Source of the DNA: Staphylococcus muscae
GTDB taxonomy: Bacteria > Bacillota > Bacilli > Staphylococcales > Staphylococcaceae
Assembly: GCF_003019275.1 (NCBI RefSeq)
Contig: NZ_CP027848.1
Location: forward strand, 248,001 to 312,000
Direction of reading: 5' to 3'
DNA: 64,000 bases
This document shows, one piece after another, positions 40,842 through 52,052 of the stretch; position 1 is the stretch's first letter; the number at the start of each line of letters is the position of its first letter. The position numbers and the translations under genes are program-made. Under the pieces are notes generated by a model, which saw only the letters and a list, made by a program, of their open reading frames with translations, searched no databases and was not told the DNA's origin.

Positions 40842-42818
40842 ATGGGAAAAATTAAAGCGTTACAAACGTCACTTGCCAATAAAATTGCAGCAGGTGAGGT
40901 GGTTGAACGTCCGAGCTCCGTTGTGAAGGAATTACTTGAGAATAGTATCGATGCAGGGGCTACTGAAATTAATATAGAAGTACAAGAAGCAGGTGTGACA
41001 GCTATCCGTGTTGTGGATAATGGGTCAGGGATAGGTCAAGAAGATTTGCCACTTGTATTTCATCGACATGCTACAAGTAAATTATATGAAGATGACGACT
41101 TATTCCATATTCGCACACTCGGTTTTCGTGGAGAAGCGTTGGCAAGTATTTCGTCAGTGGCAAAAGTCACATTACAAACATCAACGGATGGCATTGATGG
41201 TTACGAAGTGTATGCAGAAGAAGGTGCCATTCTGTCTCAGAAGCCAGCAAAAGCACGTCAAGGAACGGATATTTTAGTCAGTGATTTATTTTATAATACG
41301 CCGGCAAGGCTCAAATATATCAAAAGTTTGTATACAGAACTTGGTAAGATTACAGATATTATGAATCGTATGGCGATGAGTCATCCGGATATTCGTATGT
41401 CATTAACAAGTGACGGCAAAAAAATACTTCAAACAAACGGTTCAGGCCGTACGAATGAAGTAATGGCTGAGATTTATGGGATGAAAGTCGCACGAGACTT
41501 GTTATACATTACGGGTGAAACGAGCGATTACGAAATTGAAGGGTTTATCGCCAAACCAGAACATTCCCGTAGCAATCGTCATTACATTTCTCTGTTTATT
41601 AACGGACGTTATATTAAAAACTTTGTCTTAAATAAAGCAGTGGTGGAAGGATACCATACGTTATTAACGATTGGTCGTTATCCGATTGTGTATTTAAATA
41701 TTAAAATGGATCCGATATTAGTCGATGTCAATGTCCACCCAACAAAACTGGAAGTACGATTATCGAAAGAAGACCAGTTGTATGCTTTAATCGTGGAAAA
41801 AATACAAGCAGCCTTTCAAGATAAAGTGTTGATTCCTAAAAATGATTTTGATAAAAACAAACCAAAAAAAGTACTTGAAAAGTTTGAACAACAAAAAATA
41901 GCTTTTGAACAACGTCAGCAAATGACTCAAAATTCGCCAGTCACTGATAAAATATACAATCATGACGATATACGAGCTGCTTCAGCCATTGATACAACAG
42001 ATACGCGTTCTGTACAAGGTGTAGCAGATGAAACGAGTGATAGCGCAGATGTTTCGTCTCAAACATCGCCAGTTGAAGAAGTTGCAAACATGTACAATGC
42101 ATCGACTGATGAGCAACAACAAAATAGTGAAGACACATATCATGTTGAACAGCCTGATACGTTAGTGGAGACACATAATGTACTAGAAGAACAAAAGAAT
42201 GACATCCATGTTCAAAATGCACAAGAATCAACACCACGTGTTCCTTATATGGAAGTCGTTGGACAAGTGCACGGAACATACATTGTTGCACAGAATGACA
42301 CGGGGATGTATTTGATCGACCAACATGCGGCACAAGAACGTATAAAGTATGAGTACTTCCGAGATAAGATTGGTGAAGTGACGAATGAAAATCAAAGTTT
42401 ACTCATTCCGATGACATTTAACTTTTCAAAAGATGAACAATTGACAATTGAACAATTTCGGGATGAGTTAGAAAAGGTCGGTATTTTCTTAGAACCATTC
42501 GGTGGACATGATTATATCATCAATAGTTATCCAGTCTGGTTCCCACCACAAGAAGTGGAAGAGATTATTAAAGATCTCATCGAATATGTTTTGTCGCATA
42601 AAACGATGAATATCGCCAAGTTCCGTGAAGAAGCAGCAATTATGATGAGTTGTAAAAAGTCGATTAAAGCAAATCATTATTTAACGAAAGAAGATATGAT
42701 CTCGTTGATCAATCAATTAAGAGAGATGGAAGATCCGTTTACGTGCCCGCATGGACGTCCCATCATTATTAACTTTACAAACTATGAATTAGAACGTTTA
42801 TTTAAGCGTGTTCAATAA
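40842..42818 (+). CDS. mutL: DNA mismatch repair protein MutL
   Basis: 658-residue GHKL ATPase that couples mismatch recognition to strand incision. ATPase motifs ENSIDAGA (~33-40), DNGSGI (~60-65), FHRHATSK (~73-80) and GFRGEAL (~94-100) are intact. A long acidic, Asn/Gln/Thr-rich linker spans ~370-460. The C-terminal domain carries [12 protein letters not shown] near 490-501, the metal-binding endonuclease motif of organisms that lack MutH. ATG follows AGAAGGTGA. Confidence 0.97.
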   Translation: MGKIKALQTSLANKIAAGEVVERPSSVVKELLENSIDAGATEINIEVQEAGVTAIRVVDNGSGIGQEDLPLVFHRHATSKLYEDDDLFHIRTLGFRGEALASISSVAKVTLQTSTDGIDGYEVYAEEGAILSQKPAKARQGTDILVSDLFYNTPARLKYIKSLYTELGKITDIMNRMAMSHPDIRMSLTSDGKKILQTNGSGRTNEVMAEIYGMKVARDLLYITGETSDYEIEGFIAKPEHSRSNRHYISLFINGRYIKNFVLNKAVVEGYHTLLTIGRYPIVYLNIKMDPILVDVNVHPTKLEVRLSKEDQLYALIVEKIQAAFQDKVLIPKNDFDKNKPKKVLEKFEQQKIAFEQRQQMTQNSPVTDKIYNHDDIRAASAIDTTDTRSVQGVADETSDSADVSSQTSPVEEVANMYNASTDEQQQNSEDTYHVEQPDTLVETHNVLEEQKNDIHVQNAQESTPRVPYMEVVGQVHGTYIVAQNDTGMYLIDQHAAQERIKYEYFRDKIGEVTNENQSLLIPMTFNFSKDEQLTIEQFRDELEKVGIFLEPFGGHDYIINSYPVWFPPQEVEEIIKDLIEYVLSHKTMNIAKFREEAAIMMSCKKSIKANHYLTKEDMISLINQLREMEDPFTCPHGRPIIINFTNYELERLFKRVQ

Positions 42819-42843
42819 AATGATTTGAAAGGAATTTGATCGA

Positions 42844-43377
42844 GTGAAACCACATATCTTACCAGCAATCCGATCTATGAAAGACCTTGAAAAATTAGTA
42901 AAAACAGACTATCAAACGTGTGTCTTATTGGATACACATATCGGTCATCTACAAGGCGTGATGCAATTTATGCAACAACACCTATTACAACCATATGTTC
43001 ATATTGACTTGATTAAAGGGATGAGTCATGACGAATTCGCATGTGAGTATATCATTCAAACGTATCGTCCTAAAGGCATTGTCTCAACGAAGATGAAAGT
43101 GATCAAAAAAGCGAAGGCACTTGGTGTTGTAACAATCTTCCGTGTATTTATTATAGATAGTCATGCATTAGAACGTAGTATCGAATTGATACAACGCTTG
43201 GAACCTGATTATGTTGAAGTATTGCCGGGAATAGCGGATAAAGTGATTCAACAGATTCAACAAGAAACTGGTGCGCAAGTGATAGCGGGTGGCTTGATTA
43301 ACACAGAAGATGAAGTGATGCGTGCAGTGAAGCATGGCGCAACGCATGTAACAACAAGTGACCGAAATTTATGGTAA
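42844..43377 (+). CDS. glpP: Glycerol uptake operon antiterminator GlpP
   Basis: 177-residue GlpP. In the presence of glycerol-3-phosphate, the family binds leader RNAs of glp genes and prevents termination. The TIM-barrel-like sequence contains LDTHIGHLQG (~30-39), HIDLIKGMSHDE (~54-65), STKMKVIKKAKALG (~80-93) and the closing GATHVTTSDRNLW. The start is GTG at 42844 after GAAAGGAA. It directly precedes glpF, whose leader contains a terminator that GlpP should control. Confidence 0.92.
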   Translation: MKPHILPAIRSMKDLEKLVKTDYQTCVLLDTHIGHLQGVMQFMQQHLLQPYVHIDLIKGMSHDEFACEYIIQTYRPKGIVSTKMKVIKKAKALGVVTIFRVFIIDSHALERSIELIQRLEPDYVEVLPGIADKVIQQIQQETGAQVIAGGLINTEDEVMRAVKHGATHVTTSDRNLW

Positions 43378-43444
43378 CTTAACTTTGGTATTTAACATGT
43401 AAAAGCAATAATTAAAATTGCTGACAAAATATGAAAAATATAAT

Positions 43445-43473
43445 TTGACAGCGTTTTCATATGCATGTATTGT
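43445..43473 (+). promoter_or_regulatory. glpF promoter with overlapping catabolite-response (cre) site
   Basis: TTGACA (43445-43450), 17-bp spacer, TATTGT (43468-43473). TGACAGCGTTTTCA at 43446-43459 fits the CcpA cre consensus (TGWAANCGNTNWCA type) with one deviation. It covers the -35 and half the spacer, so CcpA binding would block transcription when a preferred sugar is present. Confidence 0.7.
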
Positions 43474-43504
43474 AAATAACAAGTTAATATTAGAATAGAG
43501 ACTA

Positions 43505-43567
43505 AGAGATTTCTGCGTTCGTATTATATCTATTGGGTGTAGTGCGTCTTGTGGCGATCTCTTTTTT
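43505..43567 (+). promoter_or_regulatory. glpF leader terminator, GlpP-controlled
   Basis: AGAGAT (43505-43510) pairs with ATCTCT (43557-43562) around an internally structured arm, followed by a T-run and then the glpF ribosome binding site AAAGGAGG. A terminator between promoter and gene, right after glpP, is the known layout for GlpP antitermination. Confidence 0.7.
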
Positions 43568-43588
43568 GCTAAAGGAGGAAAAAGAGAA

Positions 43589-44404
43589 ATGAATATTTAC
43601 TTAGCAGAATTTTTCGGGACAGCGCTCTTACTGTTAATGGGTGGCGGTGTTGTTGCTAACGTTGTATTAAGAAAGTCAAAAGGTGAGGCGGCAGACTGGA
43701 TTGTTATTGCTGTCGGATGGGGGCTTGCTGTAACGCTCGGTGTGTATGCAGTTGGACAATTCTCAGGTGCGCACTTGAATCCAGCAGTAACAATCGCATT
43801 TGCAATGACAGGTGATTTTCCTTGGTCGCAAGTACCGGGATATATCATTGCACAATTGCTAGGTGGTATCGTTGGTGCAGTACTTACTTGGTTGACGTAT
43901 TTACCACATTGGCGTGCAACAGATGATCAAGGTGCAAAGCTAGGTGTATTTTCAACAGCGCCTGGTATCCGTAACTATATGGCGAACTTTTTAGCCGAGA
44001 TTATTGGAACAGCTGTTCTAATTGCTGGTTTATTATTCATTGGGGCGAATAAATTCACTGATGGCTTGAACCCACTCATTGTTGGGGCATTAATCGTTGC
44101 AATTGGTGTCAGCTTAGGTGGACCAACTGGTTATGCTATTAACCCAGCTCGTGACTTAGGACCTCGTATTGCGCATGCTATTTTACCAATTCATAATAAA
44201 GGTAACAGCGACTGGTCATATGCCATCGTACCAATTCTTGGGCCAATCGCAGGTGGTATGCTTGGTGCAGCGATTTACCTACTTGTATTTGAAAATGTAT
44301 TCAATGCGTGGTCAGTCATCTCTATCGTATTAGTGGCATGTACATTAGTTCTCGGCCAAGTGATGAATAAAAAGTCGTCACGCAATGACATCGGTAAAAT
44401 TTAA
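43589..44404 (+). CDS. glpF: Glycerol uptake facilitator (aquaglyceroporin)
   Basis: 271-residue MIP-family channel for glycerol diffusion across the membrane. Both pore loops are present: NPAV in GAHLNPAVTIAFA (~63-75) and NPAR in YAINPARDLGPR (~184-195); the Asp after NPAR marks a glycerol channel rather than a strict aquaporin. Six membrane helices are visible. ATG follows AAAGGAGG. It is co-transcribed with glpK, 48 bp downstream. Confidence 0.96.
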   Translation: MNIYLAEFFGTALLLLMGGGVVANVVLRKSKGEAADWIVIAVGWGLAVTLGVYAVGQFSGAHLNPAVTIAFAMTGDFPWSQVPGYIIAQLLGGIVGAVLTWLTYLPHWRATDDQGAKLGVFSTAPGIRNYMANFLAEIIGTAVLIAGLLFIGANKFTDGLNPLIVGALIVAIGVSLGGPTGYAINPARDLGPRIAHAILPIHNKGNSDWSYAIVPILGPIAGGMLGAAIYLLVFENVFNAWSVISIVLVACTLVLGQVMNKKSSRNDIGKI

Positions 44405-44422
44405 CATTACAATAATAGATAA

Positions 44423-45970
<1,548 letters not shown>

Positions 45971-46002
45971 GAAGCTAAGTTAATAGAAGCACTCGAGATT
46001 TG

Positions 46003-46056
46003 GAGAGATTTTTCGTACAACTTTAAATAAGTCGTAGGAGGGGTCTCTCTTTTTTT
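46003..46056 (+). promoter_or_regulatory. glpD leader terminator, GlpP-controlled
   Basis: GAGAGA (46003-46008) pairs with TCTCTC (46044-46049), an inner ACTT/AAGT hairpin sits between them, and TTTTTTT follows. Like the glpF leader, it is an early terminator before the coding region. The two leaders share an AGAGATTT segment. Confidence 0.7.
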
Positions 46057-46083
46057 AGTAAAAATAATAGGAGGTAGTTATAG

Positions 46084-47754
46084 ATGAGTTTATCAACAGT
46101 AAAACGTCAATCAGTAAAAGAAAACATGAAACAAGATATGTACGATGTTGTTGTAGTCGGTGGAGGTATTACAGGGGCAGGTATCGCACTTGACGCATCA
46201 GCACGTGGCATGAAAGTCGCACTTGTTGAAATGCAAGACTTCGCACAAGGAACAAGCTCTCGTTCAACAAAACTTGTGCACGGTGGTTTACGTTACTTGA
46301 AACAACTACAAGTGGGTGTTGTCGCAGAAACAGGTAAAGAACGTGCGATTGTGTATGAAAACGGTCCACATGTAACAACACCAGAATGGATGTTGTTACC
46401 AATGCATAAAGGTGGTACTTTCGGTAAATTCTCAACATCTATCGGATTAGGGATGTATGACCGCCTTGCAGGTGTAAAAAAATCAGAACGTAAAAAAATG
46501 TTAAGCAAACAACAAACAATGGACAAAGAACCATTAGTGAAGCAAGAAGGTTTAAAAGGTGGCGGTTACTACGTAGAATACCGCACAGATGATGCACGCT
46601 TAACAATTGAAGTAATGAAAAAAGCCGCTGAACAAGGTGCAGACATTATTAACTATGCGAAGGTAACCAATTTCTTATATAATGATAAATCAAAAGTATC
46701 TGGCGTTGCAGTCACAGACTTGTTAGAAAATGAAACATTTGAAATCCATGCGAAAAAGGTCGTTAATGCGACAGGTCCATGGGTAGATGAAGTGCGTCGT
46801 GCAGATTACTCTAAAAACAACAAACAATTACGCCTAACAAAAGGGGTTCATGTTGTTATTGATCAATCAAAATTCCCATTACAACAAGCAGTTTACTTCG
46901 ATACAGAAAATGACGGTCGTATGATCTTCGCAATTCCACGTGATGGCAAAGCATACGTTGGGACAACAGACACATTTTATGACAATGACAAAGCGAATCC
47001 ACAAGTAAACCAAGAAGATCGTGACTATCTCATTGATGCCATTAACTACATGTTCCCAACAGTGAACGTGACAGATAGCGATATTGAATCAACTTGGGCA
47101 GGTATTCGTCCACTGATTCTGGAAGAAGGCAAAGATCCATCTGAAATTTCACGTAAAGATGAAGTTTGGGAAGGAAAATCAGGTCTTTTAACAATTGCAG
47201 GAGGTAAATTGACGGGTTATCGTCATATGGCTGCTGATATCATGGATCTTGTTGAAAAACGATTGAAACAAGAATACGGAGATAAATTCAAAGATGTGAA
47301 TACAAAACACATTACCATTTCTGGTGGTGATGTAGGTGGTAGTGCAAACTTCGAAAACTTCGTTCAAGAAAAAGTTGAAGCAGCACGTAAGTTCAATTTA
47401 GATCCAGAAGACGCTGAATTTTTTGCACGTCGTTACGGTTCTAACGCAGATTTACTCTTTGAAATTGCACATATGGCACAACATCAAAATACAGGTTTGC
47501 CGCTAGCGCTTTATGTTGAACTTGTTTATGGCGTGCAACACGAATTAGTCGTTAAACCAACAGACTTCTTCGTTCGTCGTACAGGTGATATTTACTTCAA
47601 CATCGATGCTGTGATGCGCTATAAAGATATCGTGGCAGATGTTCTAGCTGACTTAGTCGGTTATGATGAAGCAACGAAAGTTCGCTACAAAGCAGAACTT
47701 GAAAAAGCAATCGATGAAGCACGTTTCGGACAACACCAACCTGCAGAAGCATAG
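46084..47754 (+). CDS. glpD: Aerobic glycerol-3-phosphate dehydrogenase
   Basis: 556-residue FAD enzyme on the inner membrane face that oxidises glycerol-3-phosphate to dihydroxyacetone phosphate and passes electrons to quinones. The Rossmann FAD motif [19 protein letters not shown] is at ~23-41, and further motifs include [15 protein letters not shown] (~59-73) and the STWAGIRPL region. The C-terminal helical domain is complete. ATG 46084 follows AGGAGG. It completes the glycerol pathway glpF-glpK-glpD. Confidence 0.97.
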   Translation: MSLSTVKRQSVKENMKQDMYDVVVVGGGITGAGIALDASARGMKVALVEMQDFAQGTSSRSTKLVHGGLRYLKQLQVGVVAETGKERAIVYENGPHVTTPEWMLLPMHKGGTFGKFSTSIGLGMYDRLAGVKKSERKKMLSKQQTMDKEPLVKQEGLKGGGYYVEYRTDDARLTIEVMKKAAEQGADIINYAKVTNFLYNDKSKVSGVAVTDLLENETFEIHAKKVVNATGPWVDEVRRADYSKNNKQLRLTKGVHVVIDQSKFPLQQAVYFDTENDGRMIFAIPRDGKAYVGTTDTFYDNDKANPQVNQEDRDYLIDAINYMFPTVNVTDSDIESTWAGIRPLILEEGKDPSEISRKDEVWEGKSGLLTIAGGKLTGYRHMAADIMDLVEKRLKQEYGDKFKDVNTKHITISGGDVGGSANFENFVQEKVEAARKFNLDPEDAEFFARRYGSNADLLFEIAHMAQHQNTGLPLALYVELVYGVQHELVVKPTDFFVRRTGDIYFNIDAVMRYKDIVADVLADLVGYDEATKVRYKAELEKAIDEARFGQHQPAEA

Positions 47755-47766
47755 AATCGATATTGA

Positions 47767-47804
47767 AACCATTCGTTTAGTCATTTCTAGACGGATGGTT
47801 TTTT
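47767..47804 (+). terminator. Intrinsic terminator after glpD
   Basis: AACCATTCGT (47767-47776) pairs with ACGGATGGTT (47791-47800), one G-U pair, followed by TTTT. Confidence 0.8.
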
Positions 47805-47899
47805 AAATTTGGGGCTGTTTAGAAAGTTCATCAGACTCCCGTCAAACCTTGCAATATGGTAAAGTAGAAGTAACAACATAAGTGAAAGGAGTGCGGAAA

Positions 47900-48835
47900 A
47901 TGGTGAAGCATGAATCAATGAAAATGACGATGTCAGATGGAGTGATGATAGAAACAAAACTCGATTGCACTAGCCGAGATGCAGTTGGCATTGTCCACAT
48001 CTTTCATGGTATGGCAGAACATATGGATCGATACAAAGCACTCGTTGAAAAGTTTAATGACCGTGGTTACCATGTGATTCGACATAATCATCGTGGCCAT
48101 GGTAAAGACATCGAAGGCATTCGTGGACATTTTGATTCAATGGAACAAGTCGTGAAAGATGCTTATGAAGTACAAACCACGTTACGTGGAGACTTCGACA
48201 CACAACTTCCATGCATTGTTTTAGGCCATTCAATGGGTTCCATCATTGCCCGTCAATATGCACAAACCTATTCTGATACTTTTCAAGGTCTTATTCTCAG
48301 TGGAACAGGTTATTACACGAAATGGCAAGGATATCCTGCAGTCGGTCTATTAAAGCTTGTGACACTTGTACTTGGTGGCAAAAGACGAATGAATTGGGTC
48401 AATCATCTTGTTACAGGTCGTTTTAACAACCAGTTCAAACCACCACGAACACCGAGTGATTGGTTGAGCACAGATACACATGAAGTTGACAAGTTCATCG
48501 CAGACACTTATTCAGGATTTAATGTGTCGAATCAACTTGTATACAGTGTTACGAAAGCGATGATGAAGACTGGGGAACTAAAACATATTCAACAGATGGA
48601 TCAACATATGCCCGTCTTGTTGGTTTCAGGCAAGGATGATCCATTTGGTGAGAATGGCAAAGGTATTCGCCGACTTGCCAACTAATTTAAAAAGGGTGGT
48701 ATCCAGCACATCACAGTTCAGTTGTACCCGCATAAGCGTCACGAAGTCTTATTCGATCAAGATTATGAAACGGTATGGAAACATATGCTCGAGTGGATGA
48801 GCCGTCAAATTATACAAAAATCAAGAAGTGAGTGA
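47900..48835 (+). pseudogene. Alpha/beta hydrolase (lysophospholipase-like), interrupted by one nonsense codon
   Basis: The frame from ATG 47900 (AAAGGAGTG upstream) encodes a serine hydrolase with FHGMAEHMDRY (~30-40), GHSMG as nucleophile elbow (Ser near 112) and GKDDPFGENGKG. It stops at TAA 48683-48685. Reading through that one codon, the same frame continues for about 50 codons (FKKGGIQHITVQLY...KRHEVLF) to TGA at 48833-48835. That part contains the His of RHEVL expected to complete the catalytic triad. The truncated 261-residue product would lack it. No frameshift is needed, so a recent point mutation is likely. It sits between glpD and miaA, where staphylococci carry an intact homologue. 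Confidence 0.88.
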
Positions 48836-48840
48836 AATGA

Positions 48841-49788
48841 ATGAGTGAAGCAAAACCTTTCGTCGTTGTGATTGTCGGACCAACGGCTAGTGGTAAAACA
48901 GCATTGAGTGTCGAACTAGCGAAAGCAATAAGTGGTGAAGTGATTAGTGGAGATTCGATGCAAGTATATAAAGGTATGGATATTGGAACAGCAAAAATTA
49001 CAAAAGAAGAAATGGCAGGTATTCCACATCATTTGATTGATATTTTAGAACCGAATGAGAATTTCTCTGCCTTTGACTTTCAAAAACGTGTGAAGCCATT
49101 AATTGAAGCTATTACAGCTCGAGGAAAAGTACCAATCATTGCAGGCGGCACAGGTTTGTATATACAATCTGTTTTATACGACTATCAGTTTGATGATGAA
49201 GAAGTGACACCTGAACAAGCAGAAGTCGTAGCTGAGAAAATGGCGGCGTTATCATCGTATTCAAATGAAGAACTGCATGATTATTTAGGGACTTTTGATC
49301 CAGAATCTAAGGAAGCGATTCACCCAAATAACCGTCAAAGGGTGGAAAGAGCCATTGCATATTATTATAAAACAAAAAAACTTATGAGTAATCGCAAGAA
49401 AAGTACCCAGTTAACAGAAAATTATGATACATTAATAGCAGGGATAGAAATGTCGCGCGAAACATTATATCAAAGAATAAATAAACGCGTCGATATCATG
49501 TTGTCTCAAGGTTTATTGGATGAAGTGCAAGAACTGATTGATCAAGGGTATATTTCGTGTCAAAGTATGCAAGCGATAGGATATAAAGAAATGATTCCTG
49601 TAATAACAGAAGATATGGATGTTCATACTGCTAGTGAACAGCTGAAGCAACATTCACGCAACTATGCAAAAAGGCAGATGACCTGGTTCAAAAACAAATT
49701 AGATGTTCATTGGTTAGATAGAGAGAAGATGTCACTTACTTCAATGTTATCTGAGCTCACAACCCAAATAAACAAAAGGAGATTTTAA
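48841..49788 (+). CDS. miaA: tRNA dimethylallyltransferase MiaA
   Basis: 315-residue enzyme adding the dimethylallyl group to A37 of tRNAs that read UNN codons; its product is the substrate of MiaB (35.7 kb). P-loop GPTASGKT is near 13-20, GDSMQVYKGMDIGTAK near 38-53, and the ...AGGTGLYIQS segment near 101-110. ATG 48841 lies 5 bp after the read-through end of the broken hydrolase. hfq starts one base after its stop. Confidence 0.96.
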   Translation: MSEAKPFVVVIVGPTASGKTALSVELAKAISGEVISGDSMQVYKGMDIGTAKITKEEMAGIPHHLIDILEPNENFSAFDFQKRVKPLIEAITARGKVPIIAGGTGLYIQSVLYDYQFDDEEVTPEQAEVVAEKMAALSSYSNEELHDYLGTFDPESKEAIHPNNRQRVERAIAYYYKTKKLMSNRKKSTQLTENYDTLIAGIEMSRETLYQRINKRVDIMLSQGLLDEVQELIDQGYISCQSMQAIGYKEMIPVITEDMDVHTASEQLKQHSRNYAKRQMTWFKNKLDVHWLDREKMSLTSMLSELTTQINKRRF

Positions 49789-49789
49789 A

Positions 49790-49993
49790 ATGGTTGAGAA
49801 AAGAAACATTCAAGATGAGTACCTTGAAACTTTCAAGAATGAGGAGAAGGAGCTGACAGTCTTTTTGACGAATGGGTTCCAATTACGTGGCACATTATAT
49901 GACTACGATAAGTATGTCATTGACTTTTACTCACAAGACCGACACCATATCATCTATAAACATGCGATTAGTACGTTTGTAGAAGGGGCATAA
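49790..49993 (+). CDS. hfq: RNA chaperone Hfq
   Basis: 67-residue Hfq, an Sm-fold hexameric RNA-binding protein. Sm1 (TVFLTNGFQLRGTLYDYDKYVIDF, roughly 22-45) and Sm2 (IIYKHAIST, ~55-63; KH pocket) are present. There is no C-terminal tail, so it is at the short end of the family. ATG 49790 follows AAAGGAG, and the gene is coupled to miaA as in most bacteria. A cluster of hairpins follows it. Confidence 0.94.
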   Translation: MVEKRNIQDEYLETFKNEEKELTVFLTNGFQLRGTLYDYDKYVIDFYSQDRHHIIYKHAISTFVEGA

Positions 49994-50024
49994 ACACCTG
50001 ATGAGCAGGAATTACAGCATAAAT

Positions 50025-50097
50025 AGCGACATTTGGAAAAATACCGTTGACAATGTCGCTGAATACACATCACACATCTTCAAATGATTATTTGAAG
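50025..50097 (+). repeat. Two perfect hairpins in the hfq 3' untranslated region
   Basis: AGCGACATT (50025-50033) pairs with AATGTCGCT (50052-50060), and CTTCAAAT (50078-50085) pairs with ATTTGAAG (50090-50097). They precede the terminator at 50124. Neither has a T-run of its own, so they are structural elements of the transcript rather than terminators. Confidence 0.6.
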
Positions 50098-50123
50098 TGA
50101 GAATGAAGAATGTCATATTAAAG

Positions 50124-50152
50124 AGCATCACGCCAATGCGTGGTGCTTTTTT
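50124..50152 (+). terminator. Intrinsic terminator after hfq
   Basis: AGCATCACG (50124-50132) pairs with CGTGGTGCT (50139-50147), then TTTTT. Confidence 0.85.
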
Positions 50153-50165
50153 GAGTCATCAACAT

Positions 50166-50213
50166 AAAAGCAAGCATCCTAACAGAATACACGCTCTGTT
50201 GGAATGCTTGCTT
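50166..50213 (-). terminator. Intrinsic terminator of the glutathione peroxidase gene
   Basis: On the minus strand, AAGCAAGCAT and AACAGA pair with TCTGTT and ATGCTTGCTT, followed by TTATGTT. It lies just beyond the gpx stop codon. Confidence 0.75.
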
Positions 50214-50223
50214 ATCACGTTCA

Positions 50224-50697
50224 TTATAATAATTTTTCAATATCTCTTTTTAATTTTTCAGGCGTCTTTTGTGGAGAATAGCGATGTATCACTTCACCAT
50301 GACGATTGATTAAGAACTTTGTGAAATTCCATTTAATATTTTCTCCCAATACACCCGATTGTTGTTCTTTCAAATGTTTGAATAATGGGTGTGCGTTATC
50401 TCCATTTACATCAATTTTTTCATGCATTGGGAACGTGACACCATAGTTCAACTTACAGTTCGTTTCAGCTTCTTGTCCTGTACCTGGTTCTTGCTTACCG
50501 AATTGGTTACAAGGAAAACCGAGTACTGTAAATCCTTGATCTTTGTAAGTTTGGTATAATTCTTCCAAACCACCAAATTGTGATGTGAAGCCACATTCAC
50601 TTGCTGTATTGACGATGAGTAAAACTTCACCCTTATATTTTTCAAGTGGATAAGTTGTACCATCTGTTTTAGTTACTTCGATATCGTATAAACTCAT
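50224..50697 (-). CDS. Glutathione peroxidase family thiol peroxidase (BsaA-like)
   Basis: 157-residue peroxidase of the GPx fold. The active-site NTASECGFT contains Cys35, not selenocysteine, and the catalytic Gln and Trp are in [13 protein letters not shown] (~67-79) and KWNFTKFLI (~128-136). Staphylococci lack glutathione, so it probably uses thioredoxin or bacillithiol-linked reductants; that is inference. The ATG at 50697 (MSLYDIEV) follows AAGGAGTGG on the minus strand; the upstream in-frame ATG at 50730 has no RBS. Confidence 0.92.
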   Translation of the reverse strand: MSLYDIEVTKTDGTTYPLEKYKGEVLLIVNTASECGFTSQFGGLEELYQTYKDQGFTVLGFPCNQFGKQEPGTGQEAETNCKLNYGVTFPMHEKIDVNGDNAHPLFKHLKEQQSGVLGENIKWNFTKFLINRHGEVIHRYSPQKTPEKLKRDIEKLL

Positions 50698-50806
50698 AAC
50701 GACCACTCCTTTATAAATAATATAGCACATTCCGAGTGCATAGTCTTAATAGGCACTCTGTGATACAATAATGTGTATTATGTCTAAAGAATATATGGTG
50801 ATAAGC

Positions 50807-52045
50807 ATGCAAAAACAAAAACCAATCTCGACAAAAAAGGTACGTGAAAAAGCAGTATTGATTGGGGTGGATCTCTATCAATCGGAATATGATTTTGACA
50901 GTACAATGCAAGAGTTAGAGGCATTGGCGAATACATGTGAACTTGATGTTAAAGGCGACTTTTCACAACGTAAAAACTTTGTAGATCAACGCTATTATGT
51001 TGGAAAAGGAAAACTACAAGAAATAGAGGATTTTATTGAATTTCATGAAATAGACGTGTTAGTCGCCAATGATGAACTTACCACAGCACAATCGAAAAAT
51101 TTAAATCAACGATTAGGTATTAAGATTATTGACCGGACACAGTTGATACTAGAAATATTCGCCTTGAGAGCGAAGAGTCGAGAAGGGCAGCTACAAGTTG
51201 AATATGCCCAACTGGATTATTTACTACCACGTTTAATGGGTCATGGTAAGAGCTTGTCACGTCTCGGTGGAGGCATTGGAACAAGAGGTCCTGGTGAGAC
51301 CAAGTTAGAAACAGATCGACGACATATTCGAACACGTATGACGGAAATCAGGCGAAAGTTGGAAGAAGTTTCAGCACATCGAGAACGATATCGTCAAAAG
51401 CGTGACCAACAAGACATCTTCCAAATCGCACTCGTAGGCTATACGAATGCTGGGAAATCGTCTTGGTTTAATACATTGACAGAGGCTGGTACATACGAAA
51501 AAGATCAGCTATTTGCGACTTTGGATCCGAAAACACGTCAATTGAAGTTGAATGAAGGATTTGAAGTGGTGATCTCAGATACAGTTGGATTTATTCAAAA
51601 ATTGCCAACAACACTGATTGAAGCATTCAAATCAACGTTAGAAGAAGCGAAACGTGCTGATATGTTATTACATGTCGTCGATGCAAGTCATCCAGATTAC
51701 AAATCACAATATGATACCGTAAATGACTTGATTAAGACATTAGATATGGATAACATTCCACAAATCGTCTTGTTTAATAAGCGAGATCTACACAGTGGGC
51801 CACGTCCAGTGACAAACAAACCAATGGTATTCGTATCTTCTAAAAATGAAGATGATATTGAAAAAGTAAAATCCATATTGATTTCTCAAATGAAAGAACA
51901 GATGACGTATTATCAAATTGAAGTACCGAGTCATGAAGCGAAACAATTGTATGACTTGAAGCAACACACACTTGTCACTTACCTTGAGTTTGATGAAATG
52001 ACAAACAAATATAAAGTTGAAGGATATAAAAAATATAGAAAGTAG
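50807..52045 (+). CDS. hflX: GTPase HflX
   Basis: 412-residue ribosome-associated GTPase that can split stalled or hibernating 70S ribosomes. The N-terminal domain has RYYVGKGKLQEI, the central glycine-rich RLGGGIGTRGPGETKLE is the HflX signature, and the G domain has GYTNAGKSS (~206-214), DTVGF and NKRD. ATG 50807 (MQKQKPIS) is taken because GGTGAT lies upstream and the length equals the usual 412; other Met codons lie at 50771 and 50795. The end is 7 bp before the next gene. Confidence 0.92.
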   Translation: MQKQKPISTKKVREKAVLIGVDLYQSEYDFDSTMQELEALANTCELDVKGDFSQRKNFVDQRYYVGKGKLQEIEDFIEFHEIDVLVANDELTTAQSKNLNQRLGIKIIDRTQLILEIFALRAKSREGQLQVEYAQLDYLLPRLMGHGKSLSRLGGGIGTRGPGETKLETDRRHIRTRMTEIRRKLEEVSAHRERYRQKRDQQDIFQIALVGYTNAGKSSWFNTLTEAGTYEKDQLFATLDPKTRQLKLNEGFEVVISDTVGFIQKLPTTLIEAFKSTLEEAKRADMLLHVVDASHPDYKSQYDTVNDLIKTLDMDNIPQIVLFNKRDLHSGPRPVTNKPMVFVSSKNEDDIEKVKSILISQMKEQMTYYQIEVPSHEAKQLYDLKQHTLVTYLEFDEMTNKYKVEGYKKYRK

Positions 52046-52052
52046 CGAGAAC

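Noticed and set aside
41941..42333. 130-codon frame antisense to the mutL linker
   Set aside because: It lies entirely opposite the low-complexity linker of MutL, without a start signal.
50097..50309. Open frame of 70 codons between hfq and the glutathione peroxidase gene
   Set aside because: It spans two terminators and the antisense of gpx, starts within the hfq 3' hairpins and has no RBS.
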